Shown: positions 7,252 to 15,927 of the stretch, piece by piece
Numbering within the stretch: the first letter of the stretch is position 1
Layout: the number at the start of each line of letters is the position of its first letter
DNA from: Desulfuromonas soudanensis
GTDB taxonomy: Bacteria; Desulfobacterota; Desulfuromonadia; Desulfuromonadales; WTL
Assembly: GCF_001278055.1 (NCBI RefSeq)
Contig: NZ_CP010802.1
Span: forward strand, 3,224,001 to 3,288,000
Direction of reading: 5' to 3'
Length of the DNA stretch: 64,000 nucleotides
Program-made: the position numbers and the translations under genes
Notes under the pieces: model-generated
Databases searched by the model: none
What the model was told of the DNA's origin: nothing
Seen by the model: the letters and a program-made list of their open reading frames with translations, nothing else

Positions 7252-9216
7252 TTATTGATTTCCCACCGCGCGCACCCGGTCGTAGGTCTTGGGCTTGTGG
7301 CAGCCGACGACGCAGCCGCCGCCGGTTTTGGTCTGGGTGTAGGTGATGGGGATCTCCCATTTGCCGAAACCGGGGATGGCGCTCTGGATAAGGCGCGGCT
7401 GGTCGGCGCCGTGCACTCCGTGACAGGCCTTGCAGACCCGCCCCTTGTCGGCCTTGTTAACATGGACGAAATGGAGATTGCGGTCGCCGTTGCGGAACCC
7501 CGTCGCCTCCGAGGTGCGGGCGTACTCCATGGCACTCTGTTCGTGGCAGGTGTAGCAGAGGACGAAGTTCTCGCCCCGGTAGGGGGCGTAGAACTCTTCG
7601 GGGTAGGACGCCACGAGCAGGCGGCTGTTGCTGGAGCCGTGGGGATTGTGGCAGCTGGCGCACTCCCCGGCCTTGACCGGCTCGTGCTGGTACCGGGCCT
7701 TGGCTATGGTCGTCTGCATGGCGTCGTGGCAGTCGAAGCACATCGTTTCGGCAGGGCCGGAAAACATCCTGGGATAACCGGTGCCGTGGGCGTCGTGGCA
7801 GGCGGCGCAGCCGCCGTCCTCGAGGGCGCCGTGGGGGTGGCTGGCGCTGCGGGCCGTTTCGGCGACCTTATCGTGACAGGAGGCGCAGAGGGCGTCCCCC
7901 GAGGCGGAAAGCATGAGTTTCTGCGGACCGCTGTGGGGATCGTGGCAGTTGGTGCAGCCGTCGGCGACGATGGGGTGGACGTTGGCCAGACTGGCGAGCT
8001 GCGCCTTGTCGTCATGGCAGAGGTAGCAGAGGTCGTTGCCGGAAGCGGCGAGCTGGTTCGGCGCGTCGGAGGCATGGACGTCGTGGCAGGACCCGCAGTC
8101 GCCTTCGGCGACGGGACTGTGGACGACGGACCCTTGGGCCTTGTTGTCATGGCAGCCGTAACAGAGGGCGGCGCCGGTCGCCGGAAGCATCCCCTTGGCG
8201 GCGCCGCCGTGGGGACCGTGACAGGAGGTGCAGTCGCCGTCTTTGACCGGGGTATGGACGTTGCGCTTCCCCTCGGTCTGGCTGTCGTGGCACTGAGTGC
8301 AGAGTTCACCGCCGGGGCCGACGGTCATCCCGGGACCGTTGCCGGCATGGGGGTCGTGACAGGCGAGGCAGTCGCCGTCGGCCACGGGGGGATGAACCAC
8401 CTTGAAACCCTTGGTTTTGCTGTCGTGACACTGGTAGCAGAGCTTGCTCCCCGAGGCCGGGAGCATCCCCTTGACCGCCCCGCCGTGGGGGTCGTGACAG
8501 CCGGTGCAGCCGTCTTCAAGAATCGGGTGGACGTGTTTCTTCCCCTCGGTCTTGCTGTCGTGGCACTCGGTGCAGAGCGCGGCACCGGCGGCGACGAGCA
8601 TCCCCCTGGCCTTGCCGGCGTGGGGGTTGTGGCAGGCGGTGCAGTCGCCGTCGGCGGCCGGGGAATGGAGGACCTTTTTCCCGGCGCGGGGATCGTCGTG
8701 ACAGGTCAGGCAAAAGGCAGCGCCGCGCTCCGGGAGCATTCCCGGGGCGTTGCCGGCATGGGGATCGTGGCAGGAGATGCAGCCGTCCTCAAGAGCCGGG
8801 TGGACATCCACCATCCCCCGGGTCTTCTCCCCATGGCAGCGGTAGCACAGGGGGGCCCCTTCGTTGTAGAGGAAATGTTCGTAGTTGCTCTGATGGGGGC
8901 TGTGACAGCCGACGCAGCCATCCTTGAGGGCGCTGTGCGGGTGGGATTTCCCCTCGGTTTTGCTGTCGTGGCACTGGGCGCAGAGCTCGCTCCCGGCGGC
9001 GGCATCCTTGAAGGCCCCCTTTTTCCCGGGGTGCTTCTTGCCGGTCTTTTCGTGGCAGACGCTGCATTCCCCGGCGGCGACCGGTCCGTGGACGAACTTC
9101 GCCTTCCCCATGACGGTATGGCAGGCGCTGGTCAGACACCCCTCTTCGGCGACGGCGCTCGAAGAGGCGGCGGCCGCCAGGGCGAATGCAAAAAGTATCG
9201 GAAAAATTCGTTTCAT
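7252..9216 (-). CDS. about 25-haem c-type cytochrome, tandem doubled-CxxCH repeats
   Basis: 654-residue secreted protein with signal peptide MKRIFPILFAFALAAAASSSAVA. I count 23 canonical CxxCH motifs, plus CLTSACH (Cx4CH) at the N-terminus and CVVGCH (Cx3CH) near the C-terminus, so up to 25 haems. The middle is a tandem array of about 43-residue units: CxxCHDSKTEG..HP...DG.C..CHDPHGG...GML...G..L. The unit carries two haem sites and distal histidines in the HP and DPH positions. There is no lipobox. The high haem count in a straight repeat suggests an elongated molecular wire. It is the first gene of the minus-strand locus and has its own sigma-54 promoter. Whether the two odd motifs bind haem cannot be seen from sequence. 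Confidence 0.93.
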   Translation of the reverse strand: MKRIFPILFAFALAAAASSSAVAEEGCLTSACHTVMGKAKFVHGPVAAGECSVCHEKTGKKHPGKKGAFKDAAAGSELCAQCHDSKTEGKSHPHSALKDGCVGCHSPHQSNYEHFLYNEGAPLCYRCHGEKTRGMVDVHPALEDGCISCHDPHAGNAPGMLPERGAAFCLTCHDDPRAGKKVLHSPAADGDCTACHNPHAGKARGMLVAAGAALCTECHDSKTEGKKHVHPILEDGCTGCHDPHGGAVKGMLPASGSKLCYQCHDSKTKGFKVVHPPVADGDCLACHDPHAGNGPGMTVGPGGELCTQCHDSQTEGKRNVHTPVKDGDCTSCHGPHGGAAKGMLPATGAALCYGCHDNKAQGSVVHSPVAEGDCGSCHDVHASDAPNQLAASGNDLCYLCHDDKAQLASLANVHPIVADGCTNCHDPHSGPQKLMLSASGDALCASCHDKVAETARSASHPHGALEDGGCAACHDAHGTGYPRMFSGPAETMCFDCHDAMQTTIAKARYQHEPVKAGECASCHNPHGSSNSRLLVASYPEEFYAPYRGENFVLCYTCHEQSAMEYARTSEATGFRNGDRNLHFVHVNKADKGRVCKACHGVHGADQPRLIQSAIPGFGKWEIPITYTQTKTGGGCVVGCHKPKTYDRVRAVGNQ

Positions 9217-9277
9217 GGCTCCCCTACCCCCTGAATCCCAATAAAAAAATGTTGAGCCCAGTCCAAAGGGTCTGAGT

Positions 9278-9297
9278 TAAGCAATTTCGATGCCCAA
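9278..9297 (-). promoter_or_regulatory. sigma-54 (-24/-12) promoter of the cytochrome locus
   Basis: Minus strand reads GGGCATCGAAATTGCT with GG-N10-GC spacing. The -12 half TTGCT is perfect and the -24 half is TGGCAT with the first base changed. The predicted transcript start is about 50 bases before the ATG at 9216. Confidence 0.75.
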
Positions 9298-9340
9298 GGG
9301 GCAAGGCAAGCGCCGAAACGGTGCAGGACCGCATGAAGAC

Positions 9341-9375
9341 AGAAAATCAGGACGCACACCCTCGTGCGTCCTGAT
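9341..9375 (-). terminator. intrinsic terminator of resB-ccsB
   Basis: Perfect 12-base stem (ATCAGGACGCAC at 9346-9357 with its complement at 9364-9375) and a 6-base loop. On the minus strand it is followed by TTTTCT. It lies 58 bases after the ccsB stop codon. Confidence 0.8.
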
Positions 9376-9432
9376 CTCTATTCTGACTCAATTGACGGCC
9401 CGCTCACCGGCATAGCGCGTAGCCGGGGGAGC

Positions 9433-10290
9433 CTAACCGCCGTAGGAATGGAGCCCCGAGAGGACCAGGTTCACTCCGAGGTAGCAGAAGATGGTGGCGG
9501 CAAAACCGATGATCGACAGCCAGGCCGCCCGGCGGCCGACCCAGCCCCGGGTGAAGCGGGCATGAAGGAAGGCGGCGTAGATGAACCAGACGATGAGGCT
9601 CCAGGTCTCCTTGGGGTCCCAGCTCCAGTAGGTTCCCCAGGCGTAGTTGGCCCAGGCGGCGCCGGTGACGATCCCCAGGGTCAACAGGGGAAAGCCGATC
9701 ATGATCGCCTTGTAGTTGATGTCGTCGAGGATGCGGGTGCTGGGAAAGAGGCTGAGGATTCCGCCGACTGGAGAGCCCTCGGAGCTCTGCTCCTCTTTGC
9801 CGACCTTGATCAGGTACATGATCGAGACCCCGCAGGCGACGGCGAAAGCGGCATAGCCGAGGAAGCAGGTAATGACGTGGTAGGTCAGCCAGTTGCTCTG
9901 CAGCGCCGGGACGAGGGGCTCCATGGCCGAATTGAGCTGCAGCTGGGCCCAGATCATGGCGAAGAAGGCGAAGGGGATGACGAAGGCGCCGACGGCGCGC
10001 TGCTTGTACTTGAAGTCGAGAAGGATGTAGATGAGGAGGATGGTCCAGGCGAAAAAGACCACCGACTCGTAGAGATTGGAGAGGGGGGCGTGGCCGACGT
10101 TCCCCGGCAGCTGGTACGATTCGTACCAGCGCAGGCCGATGGCCGCGGTGTGGGCGAGGAAGCCGATGTAGGCGACGATGTTGGCGCCCAGGGAGACTCC
10201 CTTGCTGCGGGTCGCCAGATAGACGACGAACAACACCATCGAGCTGAAATAGGAGACGGTGACGATATTGAACAGTTGCGAGCTGGTCAT
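9433..10290 (-). CDS. ccsB: system II cytochrome c biogenesis protein CcsB/CcsA-type (haem handling)
   Basis: 285-residue polytopic membrane protein of the CcmC/CcsA family. The WWD signature is clear near the C-terminus ([14 protein letters not shown]), with conserved histidines in flanking helices. Together with ResB it forms the system II synthase that brings haem to the periplasm and joins it to CxxCH motifs, which this genome needs in bulk. The start ATG has a GGAGG site. It lies 32 bases after resB in one operon and is followed by a strong hairpin. Names vary between ccsA, ccsB and resC for this subunit. Confidence 0.93.
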   Translation of the reverse strand: MTSSQLFNIVTVSYFSSMVLFVVYLATRSKGVSLGANIVAYIGFLAHTAAIGLRWYESYQLPGNVGHAPLSNLYESVVFFAWTILLIYILLDFKYKQRAVGAFVIPFAFFAMIWAQLQLNSAMEPLVPALQSNWLTYHVITCFLGYAAFAVACGVSIMYLIKVGKEEQSSEGSPVGGILSLFPSTRILDDINYKAIMIGFPLLTLGIVTGAAWANYAWGTYWSWDPKETWSLIVWFIYAAFLHARFTRGWVGRRAAWLSIIGFAATIFCYLGVNLVLSGLHSYGG

Positions 10291-10322
10291 CTGTTTGTTC
10301 CTCCGGTGAGACCCGGGCGGGT

Positions 10323-11693
10323 CTAGGAAGCGATTTCGGTTTTGAGTTTCTTCTTGAGCTCGTCGAAAAAGATTTCAAAGGCCGGCTGGTTGCGGTGGGC
10401 GGTCCCGCCGAGCTTGATTCCGGTCTTTTTCCCCACCGGCTGCAGCGTCACCCAGATGCGGCGGTGCGACATGAAAAAGGCCACCATGGAGCCGATCACC
10501 ATCATGGCGCAACCGAGCCAGACCACCCAGACGCCGGGATCCTTGGCCACCTGCAGGCCGGTGTAGTAGCGCTGTTTGTAATCGACCATGGAGAAAATAT
10601 AATCCCCGCCGCGCTGGGCATCGAACTCGGGGTGGGCCTGCAGGACCACGAAGGAGCGGCGTTCGCCGGAGGCCGGAAAGACCTCGATGCGGGCGGCGGG
10701 GCCGAAGGTCTGGAACGAAGGGGTGAAGTCGGCGACCCGGAAGGTGCCGCCGCCGGGGAGGTCGAGGCTCTGCCCCTGTTTCACCTTGAATTCGGCGGTT
10801 TCGCCGCTGGCGCGGTTGCTCACCTTGAAGGTGAAGACCGGTTGGCCCGTCGGGCCGTAGCTCGACTGGTAGAAAGTGATCCCCTTGTAGGTCAGGGGGG
10901 AGTTGACGATGACCGGGCGTTCGGTCAACGCCTCGCTCACCGGCTTCCCGCCTTCGAGGACCGTCAGCAGGCTCTTGAACTCCCGCGGTCGTTCGGTCCC
11001 GTCGTAGTAGGAGACGGAAAACTCGTCGCAGCGCACCGAAAAGCCGAGCTCGATGGGGGTCTCCCCACCCCGGGGCCAGACCTTGTCGGTGGCTTTCCCC
11101 TCTTCGATATTGACGTAGGCCTTGTAGCCGAAGAGCGAACCGATGATGGCGCCGGCGAAGATGATGAGGATCGAGAGGTGGGTAACGTAAACGCCGAAAC
11201 GGGCATAGCGCCCCTTCTGGGCAAAGAGATGCACCGTCTCGCCGACGCGGGTGACCACGGGAGCGGCGAAGCTCTCCGACAAAAAGGTCCCCAGGCGCCC
11301 CTCAAGGTCGTCCATCGATCCGGACACCAGGTGCTCGTCGACGTTGGAGAGGGTGCGGAAGAGGGAATCGTCGGCAACCAGCACCGGCTCATGGACGGTC
11401 TTCCAGACCCGGGGGAAACGCTTCACCGAGCAGGAGATGAGGTTAAGGGAGAAAATCCCCAAAAGGGAGAGGAACCACCAGGAGTGGTACATGTCGAAGA
11501 ACTTGAGGGCATCGAGAATCTGATAGGTCGACTCGCTGTAGACCTGAAGGTACTCCTCCGGGGATTTGTTCTGCTGGATCACGGTGCCGATGATCGAGGT
11601 GATCGCCAGCAAAATCAGGGTGGCGATGGTCAGCTTCAGGGAGCAGAAAAAATCCCAGGTGGCCGTCGCAAGGCTGCGTTTTTTCACGTTCAA
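10323..11693 (-). CDS. resB: system II cytochrome c biogenesis protein ResB-like
   Basis: 456 residues. N-terminal helices ([27 protein letters not shown], then [19 protein letters not shown]) and a third membrane segment ([24 protein letters not shown]) precede a large periplasmic domain. A last helix ([25 protein letters not shown]) lies near the C-terminus. This is the ResB (Ccs1) layout; the protein partners CcsB in haem delivery. The start is probably TTG at 11693, since TGAGGAGA lies 7-8 bases upstream; GTG two codons on is an alternative. A sigma-70-like promoter precedes it. Confidence 0.92.
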   Translation of the reverse strand: MNVKKRSLATATWDFFCSLKLTIATLILLAITSIIGTVIQQNKSPEEYLQVYSESTYQILDALKFFDMYHSWWFLSLLGIFSLNLISCSVKRFPRVWKTVHEPVLVADDSLFRTLSNVDEHLVSGSMDDLEGRLGTFLSESFAAPVVTRVGETVHLFAQKGRYARFGVYVTHLSILIIFAGAIIGSLFGYKAYVNIEEGKATDKVWPRGGETPIELGFSVRCDEFSVSYYDGTERPREFKSLLTVLEGGKPVSEALTERPVIVNSPLTYKGITFYQSSYGPTGQPVFTFKVSNRASGETAEFKVKQGQSLDLPGGGTFRVADFTPSFQTFGPAARIEVFPASGERRSFVVLQAHPEFDAQRGGDYIFSMVDYKQRYYTGLQVAKDPGVWVVWLGCAMMVIGSMVAFFMSHRRIWVTLQPVGKKTGIKLGGTAHRNQPAFEIFFDELKKKLKTEIAS

Positions 11694-11808
11694 AATCGCG
11701 TCTCCTCAGAAGGTGGACTTCCCGGCCGCAGAAGGGATGCGGCGGCCGGGCTGCGCGGGGCAGAGATCGCCGCACCGCAGGTCGATGGCGGTGGCAATCC
11801 TTGAAAAA

Positions 11809-11835
11809 CTAATACGGGCACTCGAACCCTGTCAA
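11809..11835 (-). promoter_or_regulatory. sigma-70-like promoter of resB-ccsB
   Basis: Minus strand has TTGACA, 15 bases, then TATTAG. The spacing is slightly short, but the -35 is a perfect match. It lies about 115 bases before the resB start. Confidence 0.5.
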
Positions 11836-11967
11836 GGGAAATCGCCCCCGGCAGGGTGCGCATCACCCTCAGCAAAAACAGCCTAAATATCTGAAAAAAG
11901 GTGCTTGACGTCGTCCTGCAGCGTCCCGGGGCCGACAGTGAAGATCCGAGATCTTTTGATTAAAGAT

Positions 11968-12101
11968 TTTCGTCGCTTCGTCGCGTCGTCGCGTGGAACC
12001 GGTCCTGGTCGAGCCTTGCCTGGATTCGCCGTGGAGGAAACGACCCCTGACCGGGAAAACACAACCCTTGCCTCACGCGACGCCGCAACGACGCAACGTT
12101 T
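11968..12101. repeat. interspersed inverted-repeat element of a second family
   Basis: Left arm 11968-11997 (CGTCGCTTCGTCGCGTCGTC) is the imperfect reverse complement of right arm 12071-12101 (CACGCGACGCCGCAACGACG). It fills much of the 423-base gap between resB and purE. I see no gene in the rest of that gap. Confidence 0.6.
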
Positions 12102-12116
12102 ATCACGGCAAAGTCC

Positions 12117-12641
12117 TCAGGCGCCGAGCTCCCTGGCCACCCGCGTCTGCAGCGCCTGGTCCCGCTCCTCGACTCCCCGGGCCAGGTTCGTCTTGAAGGC
12201 GGCGAGTTTCCCCGCCAGTTCGGCGTCACCGAGAGAGAGGATCTGCACGGCGAAGAGACCGGCGTTGCGGGCGCCGGCCTTGCCGATGGCCATGGTCGCC
12301 ACCGGGATGCCGGCGGGCATCTGCACCATGGCCAGCAGGGCGTCGAGCCCCCGCAGCGCCGTGGCGTCGATCGGTACGGCGACGACCGGCAACGTCGTTT
12401 CCGCCGCCACCACCCCCGCCAGATGGGCGGCGGCGCCGGCGCCGGCGATCAGCACCTTGAGACCGCGATCCCGCGCCGATCGCACGTATTTGGCGGTCTT
12501 TTCCGGCGAGCGGTGGGCGCTGGTCACGGTCATTTCCCAGGAGACCCCGAATTCCTTCAGGGCGCGGGCCGCCTCGGCCATGATATCGAAATCGTTGTCG
12601 CTCCCCATGAGGATGCCGACCTGGGGTTTTTTCTCGCTCAT
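12117..12641 (-). CDS. purE: N5-carboxyaminoimidazole ribonucleotide mutase PurE
   Basis: 174 residues, class I PurE. The protein begins VGILMGSDNDFDIM, with the conserved SAHR loop (TVTSAHRSPEK), GAGAAAHLAGVVAAET and the LLAMVQMPAGIPVATMAIG segment. It converts N5-CAIR to CAIR in purine synthesis and normally acts as an octamer. Length and motifs are complete. It is the last of three pur genes on this strand (purH, purD, purE), separated from purD by a repeat element. No PurK is present in the window. Confidence 0.96.
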   Translation of the reverse strand: MSEKKPQVGILMGSDNDFDIMAEAARALKEFGVSWEMTVTSAHRSPEKTAKYVRSARDRGLKVLIAGAGAAAHLAGVVAAETTLPVVAVPIDATALRGLDALLAMVQMPAGIPVATMAIGKAGARNAGLFAVQILSLGDAELAGKLAAFKTNLARGVEERDQALQTRVARELGA

Positions 12642-12687
12642 GTCACAGTGCTCCGTTCAATTTTTTGGATGTATAAAAAGGCTTTTT

Positions 12688-12787
12688 TCCAACGCTGAGT
12701 CGCAAAGAGGGAGAGCCGGAGAGAAACCTTCGATTCAATAAAAAAACAAGTGTATTCCCGGGTTATCTCTGCGTCTCTGCGTGAAAA
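12688..12787. repeat. interspersed inverted-repeat element, copy 3
   Basis: Left arm 12691-12728 (AACGCTGAGTCGCAAAGAGG) and right arm 12761-12787 (CTCTGCGTCTCTGCGTG) are approximate reverse complements. It occupies nearly the whole purD-purE gap. Confidence 0.7.
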
Positions 12788-12795
12788 GTTTTGCT

Positions 12796-14067
12796 TTACC
12801 GGTTCAACGCTTTTTGGCCGATATCGCTGCGGAACTGCGCCCCCGGCCAGGAGATGGCCGCGACGCCGCGATAGGCGGTGGCGATGGCTTCGGCCACCGT
12901 GTTCCCCAGGGCGGTGACGCCGAGAACCCGGCCGCCGCTGTTGACGATGACGCCGTCCTTGAGAGCCGTGCCGGCGTGGAAGACGACCAGGTCGTCGATG
13001 GCCGAGGCGGCCTCGAGACCGTGGATCTCGAACCCCGTCTCGAGAACGTCCGGGTAGCCCCCCGAAGCCATGACGACACAGACCGCGGCCTTGTCGTGCC
13101 ACTCGATGGACTCCTGCTTCAGTTCGCCTCGGGCGCAGGCCTGGAGCACCGGCACGATATCCGATTTCATTCGCATGAGCAGCGGCTGGGCCTCGGGATC
13201 GCCGAAACGGGCGTTGTATTCCACGACCCGCGGCTTTCCATCCCTGATCATCAGCCCGACATAGAGAATGCCGACATAGGGGGTGCCGTCAGAGGCCATG
13301 CCGGCGATGGTCGGCCGGACGATGGTTTCGACGATGACGTCGTGAAGCGCCGCTGTCACCACCGGCGCCGGCGAGTAGGCTCCCATACCGCCGGTATTCG
13401 GCCCCTCGTCGTTGTCGAAGATCCGCTTGTGATCCTGGGAGGTGGCCAGCGGCAGAATATTTGTGCCGTCGGTGAAGGCGAAAAAACTCGCCTCCTCCCC
13501 CTCCATGAATTCTTCGATGACGACGCTGCTTCCGGCGGCGCCGAAGACCCTGTCGAGCATGATGTCGTCGACGGCGGTGATCGCCTCGGCCTCGGTCATG
13601 GCGACGATGACCCCCTTGCCGGCGGCCAGGCCGTCGGCCTTGACGACGATCGGCGCCCCCTGCTCGCGGATATAGGCGACCGCCGCGGCATGGTCGGTGA
13701 AGCTTTTGTAGGCCGCTGTCGGGATGTTGTGACGGACCATCAGCTCCTTGGAGAACCCCTTGCTCCCCTCGATCTGCGCCGCCGCCCGGTTGGGGCCGAA
13801 GATGTCAAGACCTGCAGCCTGGAATCTGTCAACGATCCCCATGGTCAGCGGGACTTCCGGACCGACAATCGTCAGGTCGATTCTCTCGGCGAGGGCAAAA
13901 TCGCAGAGGGCCTCGATTTCATCGGCGCCGATATGGACGCACTCGGCCACCGCGGCGATCCCCGGATTCCCCGGAGCGCAGTAGAGCGTATTCACCAGCG
14001 GCGACTGGGCGATCTTCCAGCAGAGGGCATGCTCGCGGCCGCCTCCGCCTATGACGAGTATTTTCAT
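12796..14067 (-). CDS. purD: phosphoribosylamine-glycine ligase PurD
   Basis: 423 residues with the ATP-grasp architecture of GAR synthetase. The N-terminus is MKILVIGGGGREHALCWK. VKADGLAAGKGVIVAMT is the ATP-binding loop, and GPNTGGMGAYSPAPVV and NARFGDPEAQ(P)LL are family signatures. It joins glycine to phosphoribosylamine in purine synthesis. An AGGGAG site precedes the ATG. It sits in the purH-purD-purE block. Confidence 0.97.
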   Translation of the reverse strand: MKILVIGGGGREHALCWKIAQSPLVNTLYCAPGNPGIAAVAECVHIGADEIEALCDFALAERIDLTIVGPEVPLTMGIVDRFQAAGLDIFGPNRAAAQIEGSKGFSKELMVRHNIPTAAYKSFTDHAAAVAYIREQGAPIVVKADGLAAGKGVIVAMTEAEAITAVDDIMLDRVFGAAGSSVVIEEFMEGEEASFFAFTDGTNILPLATSQDHKRIFDNDEGPNTGGMGAYSPAPVVTAALHDVIVETIVRPTIAGMASDGTPYVGILYVGLMIRDGKPRVVEYNARFGDPEAQPLLMRMKSDIVPVLQACARGELKQESIEWHDKAAVCVVMASGGYPDVLETGFEIHGLEAASAIDDLVVFHAGTALKDGVIVNSGGRVLGVTALGNTVAEAIATAYRGVAAISWPGAQFRSDIGQKALNR

Positions 14068-14149
14068 GGCATACTCCCTTTGTTCATCCCAGAGCCGCAG
14101 AGGACACCGAGATAAACAAAATCTGACTTTTGGGTTTCAATCAAGCAGC

Positions 14150-14282
14150 CCGCTGAAGAAGCGAGCAATTTTGGCCGAGGTCAAGGCGCCCAAGGGAGGC
14201 CCGAGGAGGCGTACATCGTACGTCGACGAGGACCGAGCGCCGGGCAGCGCCGAGATCGGCCGAAAGGGCCCCTTCCTCCCCC
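14150..14282. repeat. structured intergenic repeat-like region between purH and purD
   Basis: A GC-rich 214-base gap with no reading frame of merit. It contains a central palindrome (CGTACATCGTACG near 14210-14222) flanked by partly complementary blocks (GGCCGAGGTCAAGGCG on the left, CGCCGAGATCGGCCG on the right). The text resembles an intergenic element I associate with Geobacteraceae genomes, but that is from memory. A weak CAGAGCCGCAGAGGAC copy of the first repeat family lies just before it (14090-14116). Confidence 0.45.
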
Positions 14283-15847
14283 TAGTGCCTGAAATGCCGC
14301 ATGGCCGTAAAGACCATCGCCATGCCGTGCTCGTCGGCGGCGGCGATGACCTCCTCGTCGCGGATCGAGCCGCCGGGCTGAATGACGGCGGCGATGCCGA
14401 CGCCGGCGGCGTTGTCGATGCCGTCGCGGAAGGGGAAGAAGGCGTCGGAAGCCATCACCGAGCCCTTGACTTCGAGCCCGGCCTGCTCGGCCTTGATGGC
14501 GGCGATGCGCGCCGAGTTGACCCGGCTCATCTGCCCGGCGCCGACGCCGATGGTCATTCCGTTCTTGCCGTAGACGATGGCGTTGCTCTTGACGAACTTG
14601 GCCACCCGCCAGGCGAAGAGGAGATCCTTCATCTCTTCTGGGCTCGGCTGGCGCCTGGAGACCACCTTGAGCTCGCCGAAGAGGGCGAGGTCGGCGTCCT
14701 GCACCAGGAGCCCGCCGTTAACCCGCTTCATTTCGAGGCGCTGCCCCGGCTCGGCGGGCCAGGAACCGCACTCGAGAAGGCGTACGTTCTTTTTGGCGGC
14801 GACGATTTCGGATGCGGCAGCAGAAACGGTCGGAGCGATGATCACCTCGACGAACTGCTTGTCGCAGATTGCCCTGGCGGTCTCGCCGTCGAGCTCGCGG
14901 TTGAAGGCGATGATGCCGCCGAAAGAGGACTCGGGATCGGTGGAGAAGGCGCGGGTGTAGGCCTCGAGGAGGGTTGAGCCGTAGGCGACGCCGCAGGGGT
15001 TGGCGTGCTTGACGATGACGCAGGCCGGGCCCTCGGTAAACTGCTTGATGCATTCGAGGGCGGCGTCGGTGTCGCCGATGTTGTTGTAGGAGAGCTCCTT
15101 GCCCTGCAGCTGGCGCGCGGTGGCGATACAGGCCTCCCGGACGTCCTTCTCGACGTAGAAGGCCGCCTGCTGGTGGGGGTTTTCGCCGTAACGCATCCCC
15201 TGGGCCTTTTTGAGCTGGAAGGTCAGGGTCGGCGGAAACTGGGCCTCCTCTGCGGAGAGCTTTTTGCCGAGCCAGTTGGAGATCGCCCCGTCGTAGGCGG
15301 CGGTGTGCTGGTAGACCTTCACCGCCAGGCGGAAGTTGGTCTCGGTCCCGACGGCGCCGCCGTTTTCCTTCATCTCCGAGAGGACGGCGGCGTAGTCGCC
15401 GGCGTCGACGAGCACCGTGACGTCGCGGTTGTTCTTGGCGGCGCTGCGCAGCATGGTCGGGCCGCCGATATCGATGTTTTCGATGGCGTCTTCGAGGGAG
15501 CACTCCTCTTTGGCGACGGTCGCCTCGAAGGGATAGAGATTGACCACCACCATGTCGATAGGAAGAATGCCGTGCTCGGCCATCTTCGCCACGTGCTCGG
15601 GATTGTCGCGCATGCCGAGGAGGCCGCCGTGGACCTTGGGATGGAGGGTCTTGACCCGGCCGTCGAGCATTTCGGGGAAGCCGGTGAAGTCGGAAACGTC
15701 CTTGACGGTCAGACCCTGCTCGCGCAGGAGTTTGGCGGTGCCGCCGGTGGAGAGGATTTCCGCTCCGAAACCGGCGAGTTCCCGGGCAAATTCGACGATC
15801 CCGGTCTTGTCCGAGACACTGATGAGGGCGCGCTTGATGACAGCCAT
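14282..15847 (-). CDS. purH: bifunctional AICAR transformylase / IMP cyclohydrolase PurH
   Basis: 521 residues. The N-terminal MGS-like IMP cyclohydrolase domain ([37 protein letters not shown], split by family motifs) is followed by the AICAR transformylase domain with [11 protein letters not shown] and [11 protein letters not shown] near the end. It carries out the last two steps of IMP synthesis. Length is normal. An AAGGAAC site precedes the ATG. It is the first gene of the pur block and lies directly after the terminator of the ASKHA gene. Confidence 0.97.
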   Translation of the reverse strand: MAVIKRALISVSDKTGIVEFARELAGFGAEILSTGGTAKLLREQGLTVKDVSDFTGFPEMLDGRVKTLHPKVHGGLLGMRDNPEHVAKMAEHGILPIDMVVVNLYPFEATVAKEECSLEDAIENIDIGGPTMLRSAAKNNRDVTVLVDAGDYAAVLSEMKENGGAVGTETNFRLAVKVYQHTAAYDGAISNWLGKKLSAEEAQFPPTLTFQLKKAQGMRYGENPHQQAAFYVEKDVREACIATARQLQGKELSYNNIGDTDAALECIKQFTEGPACVIVKHANPCGVAYGSTLLEAYTRAFSTDPESSFGGIIAFNRELDGETARAICDKQFVEVIIAPTVSAAASEIVAAKKNVRLLECGSWPAEPGQRLEMKRVNGGLLVQDADLALFGELKVVSRRQPSPEEMKDLLFAWRVAKFVKSNAIVYGKNGMTIGVGAGQMSRVNSARIAAIKAEQAGLEVKGSVMASDAFFPFRDGIDNAAGVGIAAVIQPGGSIRDEEVIAAADEHGMAMVFTAMRHFRH

Positions 15848-15898
15848 GGGAGTTCCTTTCTCTGTGCCGGCGATGGCGTTTACCGGATCCTTAAAACG

Positions 15899-15927
15899 AG
15901 AAAAAACCGTCGTTGCGGCGGTTTTTT
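15899..15927 (-). terminator. intrinsic terminator at the end of alr-ASKHA operon
   Basis: Stem AAAAAACCGTCG / CGGCGGTTTTTT with a 3-base loop. It overlaps the stop codon of the ASKHA gene and leaves about 50 bases before purH. On the minus strand it ends in a U-rich run. Confidence 0.75.

Noticed and set aside
7300-9150. Regularly spaced repeats of about 130 bases that could look like a CRISPR or tandem-repeat array
   Set aside because: The period matches coding units of ~43 residues with two haem motifs, and the units diverge at third codon positions. There are no constant short repeats with unique spacers.
7195-9234. 679-codon plus-strand frame opposite the 25-haem cytochrome
   Set aside because: It mirrors the haem repeats as Val/Ala/Gly-rich repeats. 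The minus-strand frame has a signal peptide and CxxCH motifs, so the plus-strand frame is a shadow.
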